Source: an uncultured Oscillospiraceae bacterium
GTDB taxonomy: Bacteria > Bacillota > Clostridia > Oscillospirales > Oscillospiraceae
Direction: 5' to 3'
Length of the DNA: 34,085 nucleotides
NCBI GenBank assembly: GCA_944387615.1
Contig: CALXFP010000007.1
Span: forward strand, 1-34,085
In this document: positions 7,299-16,106 of the stretch, in pieces
Position numbering within the stretch: position 1 is the first letter of the stretch
Layout: each line of letters starts with the position of its first letter
Notes under the pieces: generated by a model
Told to the model about the DNA's origin: nothing
Seen by the model: only the letters and a program-made list of their open reading frames with translations
Database searches by the model: none
Program-made: the position numbers and the translations under genes

Positions 7299-9917
7299 CT
7301 AAGCCATTTGGTCAACCGCATTACGGTATTCCTTCTCAATTTCCGCGCTTACCACATCCGGGTCCAGGGATACGATGGACTCTGTCACGGTGTAGGCATT
7401 GTCCTGGTTCGGATTGAACTGGTAGACAACTTTTAGGAACTTTCCGTCCTCGTCAAAATAATAATCCGCAAAGTAATAATCTGCCCCATCTTCCGTATCC
7501 TGGAATTTCTTGTTGATGCGGTATTTGTAGCAGACGCCTTCTTCCGTTTCCACGGTATCCACATAGGTGACATGTGCCTTTACCCATACAAATCTTGCCA
7601 GATGGGGTTTATCGACAGTGTCCAATGTCTCGGTCTGCGTCCACTGGATATCTCCTGGCTCTGTCCAATGGCCCTCATTGGTGAAGCAGGCATCCCCATA
7701 TACCAGGCATGCTTGTCGGCTGTAAAATTCCCCATCTCTGGTTTCCTCACCGTTCACCAGCATCCGGCGAATCCCAAGATAAGTATCATCATACCAAAGG
7801 TAGTCGGTGGTATAGCCGCTGGGGTTGGCTCCTTTTGCATACTGTTCTTCCACCATAATCTGGCAGCTGGCATCATTCTGCACTGCGTCGTATACATCCC
7901 GTACTGCCTGGAGGGCAATATTCTCCGGAGTAGGCGCCTGGGCTTGCTGGGGCACTTCCGCTTCCGGAAGGTCTACAGAATGAATAAGATCAAGCCCCTC
8001 ACTATGCTCCAACTGAAGCATATCGTACCAGATATCATAGACCTTGTCCCCAACCACCCGGAAATAATGGTAGCGCTCTACCGCGGGTTCCTCTCCTTGG
8101 GGGACATCGCTGGCAAACTGGGCAGCCCATCCTCCACCAGAGCCGGTTATCCCTCCGGAGTAAACCAGACTGCTGTCGCCGAAGTCAGAGATTCCTGCCT
8201 TCTCCAGCCAGAGAAACACGGTATCCTCCGGATCGTACAGTTCCATGGGCACAGCATACGCATCTGCGCCGCCTACGATGGCATCCTTCCGGACAAAGAA
8301 AATGCCGCCATCTTCGTTGAAGGTTCGGGAATACCCCGAAGGAAGTGCCGAAATTTGCACATCACCAATAGGAAGCTTCTCCCCGGCCGACGGCCCTGCT
8401 GTTTCCGAAAGTTCGCCAATCTGTACCGATTGCAAAATCTGCGTCTGCAATTCCTGACTGAAACGGTTGTTATACAGCCACAAGTCATAGACATTGTTTC
8501 CATTTACGAAGAAATAGTGGGTCACTTCGTTGTCCAGGGCATAGGCACCGTTTTCATCCCGTATAACCTTTCCTTCTTCATCATAATTCAGTGGGATATC
8601 CGGGAAATAGGTCATCTCCCAATCACCGTACAAGGAACTTCCTCCTATGTATGCCATAGAAGGGTCAGCAGCTTCCGGAACGCCGATGGATTTCTCCCAC
8701 TCCTCATCATAGTTTCCAGAATCTTCCTCCTGGTGCCGCAGCGCAAGGCCACCGACTACCTTGTCTCCGGAATAGAAGGTATATTCCTTAATCACCATGC
8801 TGCCATCGAATTTATCAGATTTTTGGGATGTAATTCCTTTGGGCAGCACCAGTTTGAGATCGGCACAGGTAACCATCTCGATATCCAGACTAACGATTGT
8901 CCCCTGCACAGTTTCGTTGTCATCCGTGGTGGTTTCCGCAGGGGTAGTTTCTGCAACGGTAGTTTCCGTTTTGGGGTTTACCGCACATGCAACCAGTACA
9001 ATCACGCACACTGCAATGCAGATTGCACTGGCCAAAATGGTGGGCTTTTTCCACCTTGCCATATTCAGCACACGACCTTTCGTATCTCCCTCGCCAAAGG
9101 CCAGGGGCGTACCGGCGATGATGGTGCGATGGGCAGCCAATCGGAGTAAGGCAGCGGAATAATCCGCCCGAATCTCCGGGCCCAGTTTGCGCAGCACCGC
9201 TTCATCGCAGCTCATCTCCATATCCTTACCGGCGCACAGAAATGCCAGCCACACCAGCGGATTAAACCAATGAATGCACAATGCTCCATAAGCCAGCAGC
9301 TTGAAAATGTGATCTCCCCGGCGGATGTGGTGCCGCTCATGGGCCAGTATGTAGGGCCGCTGGATGATGGGAATGGAGGTTGGCAGATAGATTTTTGGAA
9401 ACAGCACCCCCACAACAAAGGGCATGTCCAGGTCATCTGTCATATACACGTTTCCGTTAAGCGGGCTGGAAACAACCAACTGCTTTCGCAGCCGGACATA
9501 TTGCCCCACGGCGCACAAAACCATTACGCAGCAGCCTGCCGCCCAAACCCAAAAAGCAATGGCGTACCCATCCACCTGCTTGGGCGCTTCGGTTTCTGCA
9601 ACTGCAGGTGCCTCGTCCGGCAGATTCTGGGCTGTCTTCTGGGAAACCGTCGCAACTGCATCCCGTTCGTAAGGGACAAAGGCCACCGTATTCGTCCGTT
9701 CCGATGTGGTGGTAACCTCCGGTTCCAACCAGTCAAGCAGCGAAACCGGGCCGGAAAATGAGACTGGGCACAGCAGCCGGAACAGCACCACCGACCAAAG
9801 GACATAGGCGTAAATCTTTGGTAAGCGTTTCATCAGGAGCCGAATGAGCAAAACCGCTACAATCACAACGCTGCCGGTCATACTCATGTTCAGAATATCA
9901 GAAAAGAATTCCGCCAT
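7299..9917 (-). CDS. M56-family (BlaR1/MecR1-like) sensor metalloprotease with duplicated external domain
   Basis: An 872-residue membrane protein. Residues 1-310 are the BlaR1-type module: membrane helices near 13-30, 36-52, 117-138 and 294-312, and a cytoplasmic zinc protease with HERHH (193-197) and MEMSCDEAV (233-241). The remaining 560 residues are outside the cell and contain no penicillin-binding serine motifs. Instead there are two related domains, each ending in HYF.V.G..VYD.W, and a third C-terminal domain from about residue 665. It likely senses an envelope signal and cleaves the BlaI-type repressor encoded 4 bases upstream. The start codon uses the GAGGGGGTGA formed by the repressor gene's end. 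No beta-lactamase is nearby, so the signal and regulon are unknown. Confidence 0.88.
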   Translation of the reverse strand: MAEFFSDILNMSMTGSVVIVAVLLIRLLMKRLPKIYAYVLWSVVLFRLLCPVSFSGPVSLLDWLEPEVTTTSERTNTVAFVPYERDAVATVSQKTAQNLPDEAPAVAETEAPKQVDGYAIAFWVWAAGCCVMVLCAVGQYVRLRKQLVVSSPLNGNVYMTDDLDMPFVVGVLFPKIYLPTSIPIIQRPYILAHERHHIRRGDHIFKLLAYGALCIHWFNPLVWLAFLCAGKDMEMSCDEAVLRKLGPEIRADYSAALLRLAAHRTIIAGTPLAFGEGDTKGRVLNMARWKKPTILASAICIAVCVIVLVACAVNPKTETTVAETTPAETTTDDNETVQGTIVSLDIEMVTCADLKLVLPKGITSQKSDKFDGSMVIKEYTFYSGDKVVGGLALRHQEEDSGNYDEEWEKSIGVPEAADPSMAYIGGSSLYGDWEMTYFPDIPLNYDEEGKVIRDENGAYALDNEVTHYFFVNGNNVYDLWLYNNRFSQELQTQILQSVQIGELSETAGPSAGEKLPIGDVQISALPSGYSRTFNEDGGIFFVRKDAIVGGADAYAVPMELYDPEDTVFLWLEKAGISDFGDSSLVYSGGITGSGGGWAAQFASDVPQGEEPAVERYHYFRVVGDKVYDIWYDMLQLEHSEGLDLIHSVDLPEAEVPQQAQAPTPENIALQAVRDVYDAVQNDASCQIMVEEQYAKGANPSGYTTDYLWYDDTYLGIRRMLVNGEETRDGEFYSRQACLVYGDACFTNEGHWTEPGDIQWTQTETLDTVDKPHLARFVWVKAHVTYVDTVETEEGVCYKYRINKKFQDTEDGADYYFADYYFDEDGKFLKVVYQFNPNQDNAYTVTESIVSLDPDVVSAEIEKEYRNAVDQMA

Positions 9918-9921
9918 GGAA

Positions 9922-10281
9922 TCACCCCCTCATAGCGTCAATGACCTTCTGAAGTTCATCGATTTCCGCATCCGACAGCTTCTTGGCGCTGCCGAAAGCC
10001 GCCAGGAAGGCAGGAAGAGAACCCTGGAAGGTTTCCTCCACAAAGATCTGGCTTTGCTTTGCGTAGAACTCTTCCCGACTTACCAACGATGTGACGGTTC
10101 CGCCATTGTTCTGGAACAGTCCCCGGTCGCAAAGCCGTTTCAAAACCGTGTATGTGGTTGTGCGTTTCCAGCTAAGGCGTTCCTCCGCCAGCCGGGACAG
10201 ATGGCCGGAGGAAATCGGCTCGTTCTTCCAAATCAAATCCGCAAAGACAGATTCCAGTTCTCCCATTCGATATTCCGCCAT
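9922..10281 (-). CDS. BlaI/MecI/CopY-family repressor
   Basis: A 119-residue winged-helix repressor. The recognition region LSWKRTTTYTVLKRLCDRG matches the BlaI pattern (TTVYTVLKRLxxKG), and the C-terminal helical dimerisation half carries the site region normally cut by BlaR1-type proteases. It should repress its own operon through the two operators at 10299-10339. The ATG at 10281 is preceded by AGGAGGT. It is cotranscribed with the M56 protease gene (4-base gap). Confidence 0.93.
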   Translation of the reverse strand: MAEYRMGELESVFADLIWKNEPISSGHLSRLAEERLSWKRTTTYTVLKRLCDRGLFQNNGGTVTSLVSREEFYAKQSQIFVEETFQGSLPAFLAAFGSAKKLSDAEIDELQKVIDAMRG

Positions 10282-10298
10282 ATTGGCACCTCCTAAAT

Positions 10299-10313
10299 TC
10301 TACATCATGTAGA
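10299..10313. promoter_or_regulatory. BlaI-type operator 1
   Basis: Perfect inverted repeat TCTACA-TCA-TGTAGA, containing the TACA/TGTA core of bla/mec operators. It lies just downstream of the -10, over the expected transcription start, 18 bases before the repressor start codon. Its centre is 24 bp from that of operator 2. Confidence 0.85.
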
Positions 10314-10320
10314 CATCTTT

Positions 10321-10339
10321 ATTCTACACCATGTAGAAT
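10321..10339. promoter_or_regulatory. BlaI-type operator 2
   Basis: Perfect 19-bp inverted repeat ATTCTACA-CCA-TGTAGAAT. It covers the -10 and most of the spacer of the repressor/protease promoter, so repressor binding would block RNA polymerase. Confidence 0.88.
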
Positions 10340-10349
10340 TTCTTGTCAA
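10321..10349 (-). promoter_or_regulatory. Strong sigma-70 promoter of the repressor/protease operon
   Basis: Minus-strand TTGACA (10344-10349), 17-bp spacer, TAGAAT (10321-10326). A near-consensus promoter with operator 2 embedded in it, as expected for an autorepressed operon. Confidence 0.88.
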
Positions 10350-10385
10350 TATAATTCAGGAATTTTTCTCTGAATTCCGTATCAT

Positions 10386-10434
10386 ACAAAAATAAAGATT
10401 GCCAAGAATCCCATGAACGGTTTCTTGGCAATCT
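10386..10434 (-). terminator. Terminator of the alpha-galactoside operon
   Basis: Perfect 13-bp stem (10396-10408 with 10422-10434) followed on the minus strand by TTTATTTTTG. It lies about 60 bases past the alpha-galactosidase stop codon. A shorter T run also follows on the plus side. Confidence 0.88.
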
Positions 10435-10495
10435 CACTTTTTGATTTGGTTATTTTCCGTGCAAATTGAAGGCAATGAATATACGAAGCTTTCTA

Positions 10496-12730
10496 TCAGT
10501 GGTTTCCGTTCCGGGACGCTCCATCCCCATCTTGGGAGCCGATTTTTTCAAAATACAGCTGCACGCTGGGATAGTCCCCCAGCAGGATAGGCAAGGTATA
10601 GCCGCCGTACATCAGTGCCGCACCGGAGTAGACCATGCCGCTGCCTTCTTCCCGGTACATGCCTTCCGGGTCCAGGCCCTTCAGGGTAACGTGGATGGGA
10701 TACGGATTGGCCTTCGGAGCCGTCACAACCAGATTCAGCAGTGCCCGGGTGCCGTCTTTGGCGGCAAACTGCCAGGCAGTGAAGTAGTCATCCCTCAGCG
10801 GATTGGTCAGGCGGTAGTAATTTCCATGGAAAATCAGGCTCTGCCACCGTTTGTACTTCGGAATCTGCCGCCGGATTTCTTCCTTTTCTTCCGCACTCAG
10901 CAGCTGCAAATCCAGCTCATATCCAAAGGTGCCAGACATGGCTACCACCGCCCGGGTGTTCAGCGGTGTTTTTCTGCCGGTCTGGTGATTGGGCGAAGCG
11001 GAGACATGGCTGCCCACGCTGCGAATGGGATAGCCGAAGGAGGTGCCATACTGAATTTTCAGCCGCTCAATGGGGTCGGTATCATCGCTGCACCAAATCT
11101 GGGGGAAATAATACAGCATTCCGGCGTCAAAGCGTCCGCCGCCGCCGCTGCATCCTTCAAAAAGCACCTGAGGAAATTCCTGGGTCAGCCGTTCCAGCAA
11201 GTCGTAAAGTCCCAGCATGTACCGGTGGAACACCTCTCCCTGCCGCTGAGGCGGCAGTTCCCGGCTGAATACATCGGTCAGGTGCCGGTTCATATCCCAC
11301 TTGACATAGGCAATGGCATTGCTGCGCAGCAGCTGAGAGAACGTGGCATACAGATAGTCCACCACATCCTTCCGGCTCAGATCCAGAACCAGCTGTCCTC
11401 TGCCCACCGTAGGATTGCGTCCCGGCACAGTCAAGGCCCAATCCGGGTGCTGGCGGTAAAGCTGGGAATTTTGGGATACCATCTCCGGTTCAACCCAGAT
11501 ACCAAACTTCAGCCCCATTTTCCGAATCCGGTCAATCAGCCGGGGCAAGGTGCAGCCCAGCTTCTGCTCATTGACAAACCAATCTCCCAGTCCGGAGGTA
11601 TCGTCATCCCGCTGGCCAAACCATCCATCATCCAGCACCAGCATCTCCACGCCCAAATTTCTGGCCTGTCGGGCGATGCCGCAAAGGGTTTCTGCATTGA
11701 AATCAAAGTAGGTGGCTTCCCAGTTATTGATGAGCACCGGGCGGCTGCCGTCTTTATACGGCCCCCGGCAGATATTCTCCGCCACAAAGTCCTGGTAGCA
11801 CTGAGAAAGGGCCGTCAGTCCCCGGTCGGTGTAGCTCAGCAGCAATTCCGGCGTATAAAAGCTCTCCCCAGGCTCCAAATGCCAGCAAAATTGCTCATCG
11901 CTGATACCGGCAACCAGACGGGTGCTCTGCATCTGGCTGCACTCTGCCTCTATCTTGAAATTTCCGGAGTAAACCAGCATCGCGCCATAGCACGAGCCAT
12001 TGTCTTCGCTGGTTTCCGGTGCTGCCAGAATAGCGAAAGGATTATGCTGGTGGCTGCTGGCGCCCCGGCCGGAGGAAATGCTCACAGCGGCATGGGGAAC
12101 CGGCATCCGCTCCGGCATCCGTTCCATACAGTGGCGGCCCTGGAAATGAATCAAATCCCAGGTCCCGAAGGGCAGATCCAGGCAGGCGGAAGCTGCTTTA
12201 TACAGCTGGATGGGCTGTTTGCCACAGTTTTTTACCACCGCGCTGCGGGTAATCATGTCCTGCTCCGGGAAAACGCCGTAATACAGCGACACAATCACAT
12301 CGGATACATCATCTTTCAGGTCAATGCGCAGGGTCTGACATTGACCGCCGTTGTCATAGGACGCCGGCAGGCCAGGGATGCGGTACTTCCCTTCCCGCAG
12401 CGAATGGCCCACATACCGCAAATCCGCACTGAAGCTTCCGTCGCCATTGGTCAGGCGGATGCATCCCGGGCGAAAATCCCCGATGCCGCAGCCGCTGTAC
12501 TCCATGCTCCGGGTATCCAAAGAAAAGTCCCGCTGTGTTCGCAGTTCGTAGGGGTTGGGAGAAAATCCACAGTCAGAATAATACTCCCGATAGCGCATAT
12601 CGAAGGAGTCGATTTTTCTGCCATAGTAGATATGACGCAGAAAGCCATGGCTGTCTGCCACCATCTGATAGGTGGTGTGTTTGGTGTTCAGAGAGAACAA
12701 GCGTTTCTTGTTGTCGATTTCAATGCACAT
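10496..12730 (-). CDS. GH36 alpha-galactosidase
   Basis: A 744-residue intracellular glycoside hydrolase of family 36, which removes terminal alpha-1,6-galactose from raffinose-type sugars and melibiose. It has no signal peptide. The nucleophile is D479 in YVKWDMNRHL and the acid/base is about D549 in CSDDTDP; the substrate-binding MLVLDDGWF and WVEPEMVS blocks are present. Its length matches the long GH36 enzymes of Firmicutes. It is the last gene of the binding-protein and permease operon. A stable hairpin lies in the 67-base gap before it and a strong terminator lies after it. Confidence 0.94.
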   Translation of the reverse strand: MCIEIDNKKRLFSLNTKHTTYQMVADSHGFLRHIYYGRKIDSFDMRYREYYSDCGFSPNPYELRTQRDFSLDTRSMEYSGCGIGDFRPGCIRLTNGDGSFSADLRYVGHSLREGKYRIPGLPASYDNGGQCQTLRIDLKDDVSDVIVSLYYGVFPEQDMITRSAVVKNCGKQPIQLYKAASACLDLPFGTWDLIHFQGRHCMERMPERMPVPHAAVSISSGRGASSHQHNPFAILAAPETSEDNGSCYGAMLVYSGNFKIEAECSQMQSTRLVAGISDEQFCWHLEPGESFYTPELLLSYTDRGLTALSQCYQDFVAENICRGPYKDGSRPVLINNWEATYFDFNAETLCGIARQARNLGVEMLVLDDGWFGQRDDDTSGLGDWFVNEQKLGCTLPRLIDRIRKMGLKFGIWVEPEMVSQNSQLYRQHPDWALTVPGRNPTVGRGQLVLDLSRKDVVDYLYATFSQLLRSNAIAYVKWDMNRHLTDVFSRELPPQRQGEVFHRYMLGLYDLLERLTQEFPQVLFEGCSGGGGRFDAGMLYYFPQIWCSDDTDPIERLKIQYGTSFGYPIRSVGSHVSASPNHQTGRKTPLNTRAVVAMSGTFGYELDLQLLSAEEKEEIRRQIPKYKRWQSLIFHGNYYRLTNPLRDDYFTAWQFAAKDGTRALLNLVVTAPKANPYPIHVTLKGLDPEGMYREEGSGMVYSGAALMYGGYTLPILLGDYPSVQLYFEKIGSQDGDGASRNGNH

Positions 12731-12756
12731 ACAAAAGAGCTCCTTCTATAGGAAAC

Positions 12757-12787
12757 GCGGTGCCCGGCAGTATGCGCCGGGCGCCGC
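12757..12787 (-). other. Intergenic mRNA hairpin inside the operon
   Basis: A 12-bp G+C-rich stem (12757-12768 with 12776-12787, one G-T pair) with a seven-base loop and no T run. It separates the transporter genes from the alpha-galactosidase gene. Such elements usually mark mRNA processing or protect the upstream 3' end, so the two parts may be expressed at different levels. Confidence 0.6.
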
Positions 12788-12797
12788 AGATCGCAGA

Positions 12798-13634
12798 TTA
12801 TTTGCCGCCGGTCATGGCAATGCCTTCGATGAACTGCTTCTGGAACAGCAGATACAGAATCACCATGGGGATCATCGCCAGCAGGCTGCCGGCCATCAGG
12901 ACCGGGAAGTTGGTGGTATACTGACCATTCAGGGTGGAAAGGCCAGCGGACAGGGTCATCATATTCAGATCCGTATTACAGATCAGAGGCCACATCAGAT
13001 CCGCATAAGCAAACACAGCGGTGAAAATCGCCAGAGCCGCAATGCTGGACTTGGTCAGAGGCAGCAGGACCTTGGTAAAGGTCTGCCATTTGGTGCACCC
13101 GTCCAGGTATGCCGCTTCCGCCAGCTCATCCGGAAGTCCCAGATAGGCCTGCCGAAGGAAGAAGGTACCGAAAGCACTGACCAGGCCCGGGAATACCAGG
13201 GCGAAAATGGAATTGGTCATGCCCATATCCGCCAGCATCTGATACTGGGGGATAATGAAGATCTGGCTGGGCAGCATCATCTGCATCAGAACCAGGGCAA
13301 ACAGCAGATTCTTGCAGGGGAATTCCAGCTTGGCAAAGGCGTAACCGGCCATGGAGCTGAAAACCACCGCACAAATCACCCGGAACAGAATCAGAAGCAG
13401 GGTGTTCAGGTACAGGTTCCAGAAAGGCAGGCTTTCCAGTGCTTTTGCGAAATTGTCAAAGTTCCAGTTCGCCGGAAAAATCTGGGGCGGGATCGCCATG
13501 GACTCGGCCTGGGTTTTGAAACTGGTCAAAAACATCCAGGCGAAGGGGAAAATCATGGTAATGCTGCCCGCAATCAGCGCCGCATAGGTCAGCGCCATAG
13601 TCATTTTACGATTGGTACTGAGATTGTTTTTCAT
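12798..13634 (-). CDS. Sugar ABC transporter permease (MsmG/RafG-like)
   Basis: A 278-residue inner-membrane permease of the carbohydrate ABC (MalG-type) family with six predicted helices. The ATPase-contacting EAA loop reads EAAYLDGCTKWQTFTKVLLP. It pairs with the permease encoded 3 bases upstream and with the lipoprotein encoded before that. No ATPase gene is in the operon, as is common for this family in Firmicutes, where a shared MsmK-type ATPase encoded elsewhere is used. Substrate inferred from the alpha-galactosidase: raffinose, stachyose or melibiose. Confidence 0.92.
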   Translation of the reverse strand: MKNNLSTNRKMTMALTYAALIAGSITMIFPFAWMFLTSFKTQAESMAIPPQIFPANWNFDNFAKALESLPFWNLYLNTLLLILFRVICAVVFSSMAGYAFAKLEFPCKNLLFALVLMQMMLPSQIFIIPQYQMLADMGMTNSIFALVFPGLVSAFGTFFLRQAYLGLPDELAEAAYLDGCTKWQTFTKVLLPLTKSSIAALAIFTAVFAYADLMWPLICNTDLNMMTLSAGLSTLNGQYTTNFPVLMAGSLLAMIPMVILYLLFQKQFIEGIAMTGGK

Positions 13635-13637
13635 GGC

Positions 13638-14522
13638 TTACACCTCATAGTTGACCCATTTCTTCTGACCGATGAACTGCACGATGGTGACAATACCGAT
13701 CAGCAGGACCGTCCAGATGACAATGGCAGATGCGTAGCCCTTATTGCCGGCGATGAAGCTTTCCCGATAGAACAGGTACATCAGGCTCTGGGCACTGGTG
13801 AGGGCGGGGTTATTCTGATCTACCATCATGTAAATCAGATCGTAAACTTTCAGCGAGGCCATCAGCCGCATGATCAGCACCACGAACAGCGTGGGGGAAA
13901 CCATAGGCAGGGTGATGTGGAAGAACTGCTTGATTTTGGAAGCGCCGTCCAGATCCGCAGCCTCGTACAGGGATTTGGAAATATTCTGGATACCAGCCAG
14001 CAGCAAAACCGCATCGTAGCCGATGGCGCTCCAGATGGCAACCACAGAGCAGGTTACCAGCACCACATTGGAGTCGGTCAGCCAGCGGACATTCATGCCC
14101 AGAAGGGTATTGATAATACCGTACTCGGTGTTGAAAATCCATTTCCAAACCATGGCAACAGCCGCCGGAGCCACAACCATGGGCAGGAAATAAATGGCAC
14201 GGAACACGGTTTTGCCCTTAATCTTGGCGTTGAGCAGCACCGCCACAATCAGGGACAGAAACACGCCGATGGGCACTGTCAGAATACAGAAGTAAACAGA
14301 ATTCCAGGTAGCTTTCCAGAACTCCGGAGTCTGGAACATTTCGATGTAGTTGTCCAGGCCGCAGAACTCATAGGCGCCGAAGGCTTTGCTCTGGGAGAAG
14401 CTCATGTAAATGGTCTGGAAAAAGGGAATGATGTTCAGAATCAGCAATCCAATGATGGTTGGCGCCACCATGGACATTCCCCAGACGCTGCCGCTGCGGG
14501 CAAGTTTCGATTTTTTATGCAT
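13638..14522 (-). CDS. Sugar ABC transporter permease (MsmF/RafF-like)
   Basis: A 294-residue permease of the MalF type lacking the large periplasmic loop of enteric MalF, as usual in Firmicutes. It has six predicted helices; the EAA loop reads EAADLDGASKIKQFFHITLP. It heterodimerises with the product of the next gene. It lies 28 bases after the binding-protein gene in the same operon. Confidence 0.92.
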   Translation of the reverse strand: MHKKSKLARSGSVWGMSMVAPTIIGLLILNIIPFFQTIYMSFSQSKAFGAYEFCGLDNYIEMFQTPEFWKATWNSVYFCILTVPIGVFLSLIVAVLLNAKIKGKTVFRAIYFLPMVVAPAAVAMVWKWIFNTEYGIINTLLGMNVRWLTDSNVVLVTCSVVAIWSAIGYDAVLLLAGIQNISKSLYEAADLDGASKIKQFFHITLPMVSPTLFVVLIMRLMASLKVYDLIYMMVDQNNPALTSAQSLMYLFYRESFIAGNKGYASAIVIWTVLLIGIVTIVQFIGQKKWVNYEV

Positions 14523-14550
14523 CCTCTATTCCTCCCGTTGATGAAGGCGC

Positions 14551-15819
14551 TCAGGATGCGCTGGCTTCATCTACAATGGTCTGCATGTTGGCAAGGCCGG
14601 TTTCCAGGTCCACCTGACCGGAGTAAATCTTCAGCAGTTCATCGCTGACCTTGCTCTTCCACTCCGGACGGGATGCGTTGTTGACGCTCTGAATGCTGTA
14701 GTCAAACATATCGATGAAGCACTGCACGTTTACAGGATATTCCTCGAAGCAGCTGACCCAGGTCTCTTCCAGGCCCTGGTAAGCAGGGATGGCAGCGCCG
14801 CTTTCGCCCTGGATTCTCTGGCCTTCCTCGCTGCCGAAGAACTTCAGCACATCCTTGACCACTTCCAGGTTGGGATTCTTGGCGCCGGTAGCGTAGCACA
14901 GGCCGTTGGAAATGGTGGCCCGTCCGTCACCGCTGGCAGGGTTGGGGCACTTGGGCAGGACGGCAACGTCCCACTTGCCCACCATATCGGGGTAGTTCTG
15001 CAGCTCGGGCAGAATATTCCAGTTGCCTTCCAGGAACATGGCGCCCTTTTCGGAGAAGAAGGCAGTGCCGGGAGCGGTTTCGGCGAAGTAGTTCTGGTCA
15101 GGGCACCAGTCGTTGCTCTGCAGACCAATGTAGAACTTCATGGCTTCCATGGTTGCGGGCTGGGTGAAACCGGCCTGGGTCTTGTCCTCGTTGAGGATAT
15201 AGCCGCCAGCCTGGTAGACAAAGTTCCAGTAGCCCAGCTGGTCATCGGCGTAGGCCATGTAGCCGTACTTGCCGGTAGCTTCATAGATCTTCTCGGAAGC
15301 GGAAACCAGATCGTCCCAGGTCCAGTCCTCGGTGGGGTAAGCCACACCGGCAGCGTCGAACATTTCCTTGTTGTAAACCAGGCCTACGGTATCCTTATCC
15401 TTGGGCACGCCATAGTAAGTACCGTCGGAACCGCTGACATTGGACAGGGAGATTTCCAAGAACTTGTCTGCCTCAATAATGTCGGTGCAGTCTGCCAGCA
15501 TGCCGTTGTCGGCATATTTCAGCAGTTCATTGGTATGCATCCAGAAGATGTCGGGCATCTTGCCGCTGGTGGCGGCAGCTTCCAGCTTGGTCCAGTATTC
15601 GTTCCAGCTGGTCACCTGAACTTCGATGGTAACATTGGGGTTCTTTTCGGTATAGGCAGCGCAAATGGCTTCCATACCCTCTTTCTGGGCCACGTCCCAG
15701 ATCTGGAAGGTCAGGTTGACTTTGCCGTCAGATGAGGCGCCGGAATTTCCGCAGCCGGCCAAGCTGACGATCAAAAGCATGGCGATCAAAACAGCCACAA
15801 TTCGTTTACTCACTTGCAT
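14551..15819 (-). CDS. Sugar-binding lipoprotein of the ABC importer
   Basis: A 422-residue extracellular solute-binding protein (family 1). The signal peptide ends in lipobox SLAGC with lipidated C23. The body has typical features such as FQIWDVAQKEGMEAICAAY and a WTWDDLVSASEKIYEATGKYG block. ATG 15819 was chosen because GGAG lies eight bases before it and it gives an immediate signal peptide; an upstream in-frame ATG at 15903 does not. It is the first gene of the operon, which has a 150-base leader containing a long palindrome, and it is divergent from the AraC-type gene. Confidence 0.93.
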   Translation of the reverse strand: MQVSKRIVAVLIAMLLIVSLAGCGNSGASSDGKVNLTFQIWDVAQKEGMEAICAAYTEKNPNVTIEVQVTSWNEYWTKLEAAATSGKMPDIFWMHTNELLKYADNGMLADCTDIIEADKFLEISLSNVSGSDGTYYGVPKDKDTVGLVYNKEMFDAAGVAYPTEDWTWDDLVSASEKIYEATGKYGYMAYADDQLGYWNFVYQAGGYILNEDKTQAGFTQPATMEAMKFYIGLQSNDWCPDQNYFAETAPGTAFFSEKGAMFLEGNWNILPELQNYPDMVGKWDVAVLPKCPNPASGDGRATISNGLCYATGAKNPNLEVVKDVLKFFGSEEGQRIQGESGAAIPAYQGLEETWVSCFEEYPVNVQCFIDMFDYSIQSVNNASRPEWKSKVSDELLKIYSGQVDLETGLANMQTIVDEASAS

Positions 15820-15928
15820 GTTCAGTCTCCTTTTGTGTTGGTTTTGTGTGTGGATGGGAAAGCATGCAGCTGCATGAAATAGGGTCGGTACGAGTTTCGG
15901 CATCTTTCACGAAATCCTGCCTACGGAA

Positions 15929-15952
15929 TTGTGCATAGTGCACATTGCACAA
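15929..15952. promoter_or_regulatory. 24-bp near-perfect palindrome in the sugar operon leader
   Basis: TTGTGCA and TGCACAA arms enclose a central GTGCAC that is itself palindromic; only the bases between the blocks fail to match. It lies roughly 17 to 40 bases downstream of the predicted transcription start of the binding-protein operon, a position fitting a repressor operator. It lacks the central CG of a catabolite (cre) site. Confidence 0.6.
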
Positions 15953-15976
15953 TTTCCTTGCTCGTTTTGTGCCATT

Positions 15977-15982
15977 ATTATA
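15977..15982 (-). promoter_or_regulatory. -10 element of the sugar operon promoter
   Basis: Perfect minus-strand TATAAT with no acceptable -35 at 16-18 bp. A promoter with a good -10 and poor -35 next to a divergent AraC-family gene suggests activation by that regulator. Confidence 0.6.
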
Positions 15983-16048
15983 CATTTTGACCAGTCTTTT
16001 CGGAATGCCACAATGCAATATTTTATATTCCAATTTATAGGTTAATGC

Positions 16049-16077
16049 TTGATTTTTACAAAGTCATGTCGCATAAT
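16049..16077 (+). promoter_or_regulatory. Promoter of the AraC-type regulator gene
   Basis: TTGATT (16049-16054), 17-bp spacer, CATAAT (16072-16077). It is followed by AGGAAGGGGG and the start codon at 16107. Confidence 0.65.
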
Positions 16078-16106
16078 GGTATATATCATAGGAAGGGGGA
16101 TTTTTT

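Noticed and set aside
10466..14648. Long plus-strand open frames opposite the alpha-galactosidase and permease genes
   Set aside because: Antisense shadows; the minus-strand proteins have full catalytic and EAA motifs.
15929..15952. Catabolite-control (cre) site
   Set aside because: The palindrome lacks the required central CG and spacing of cre sites.
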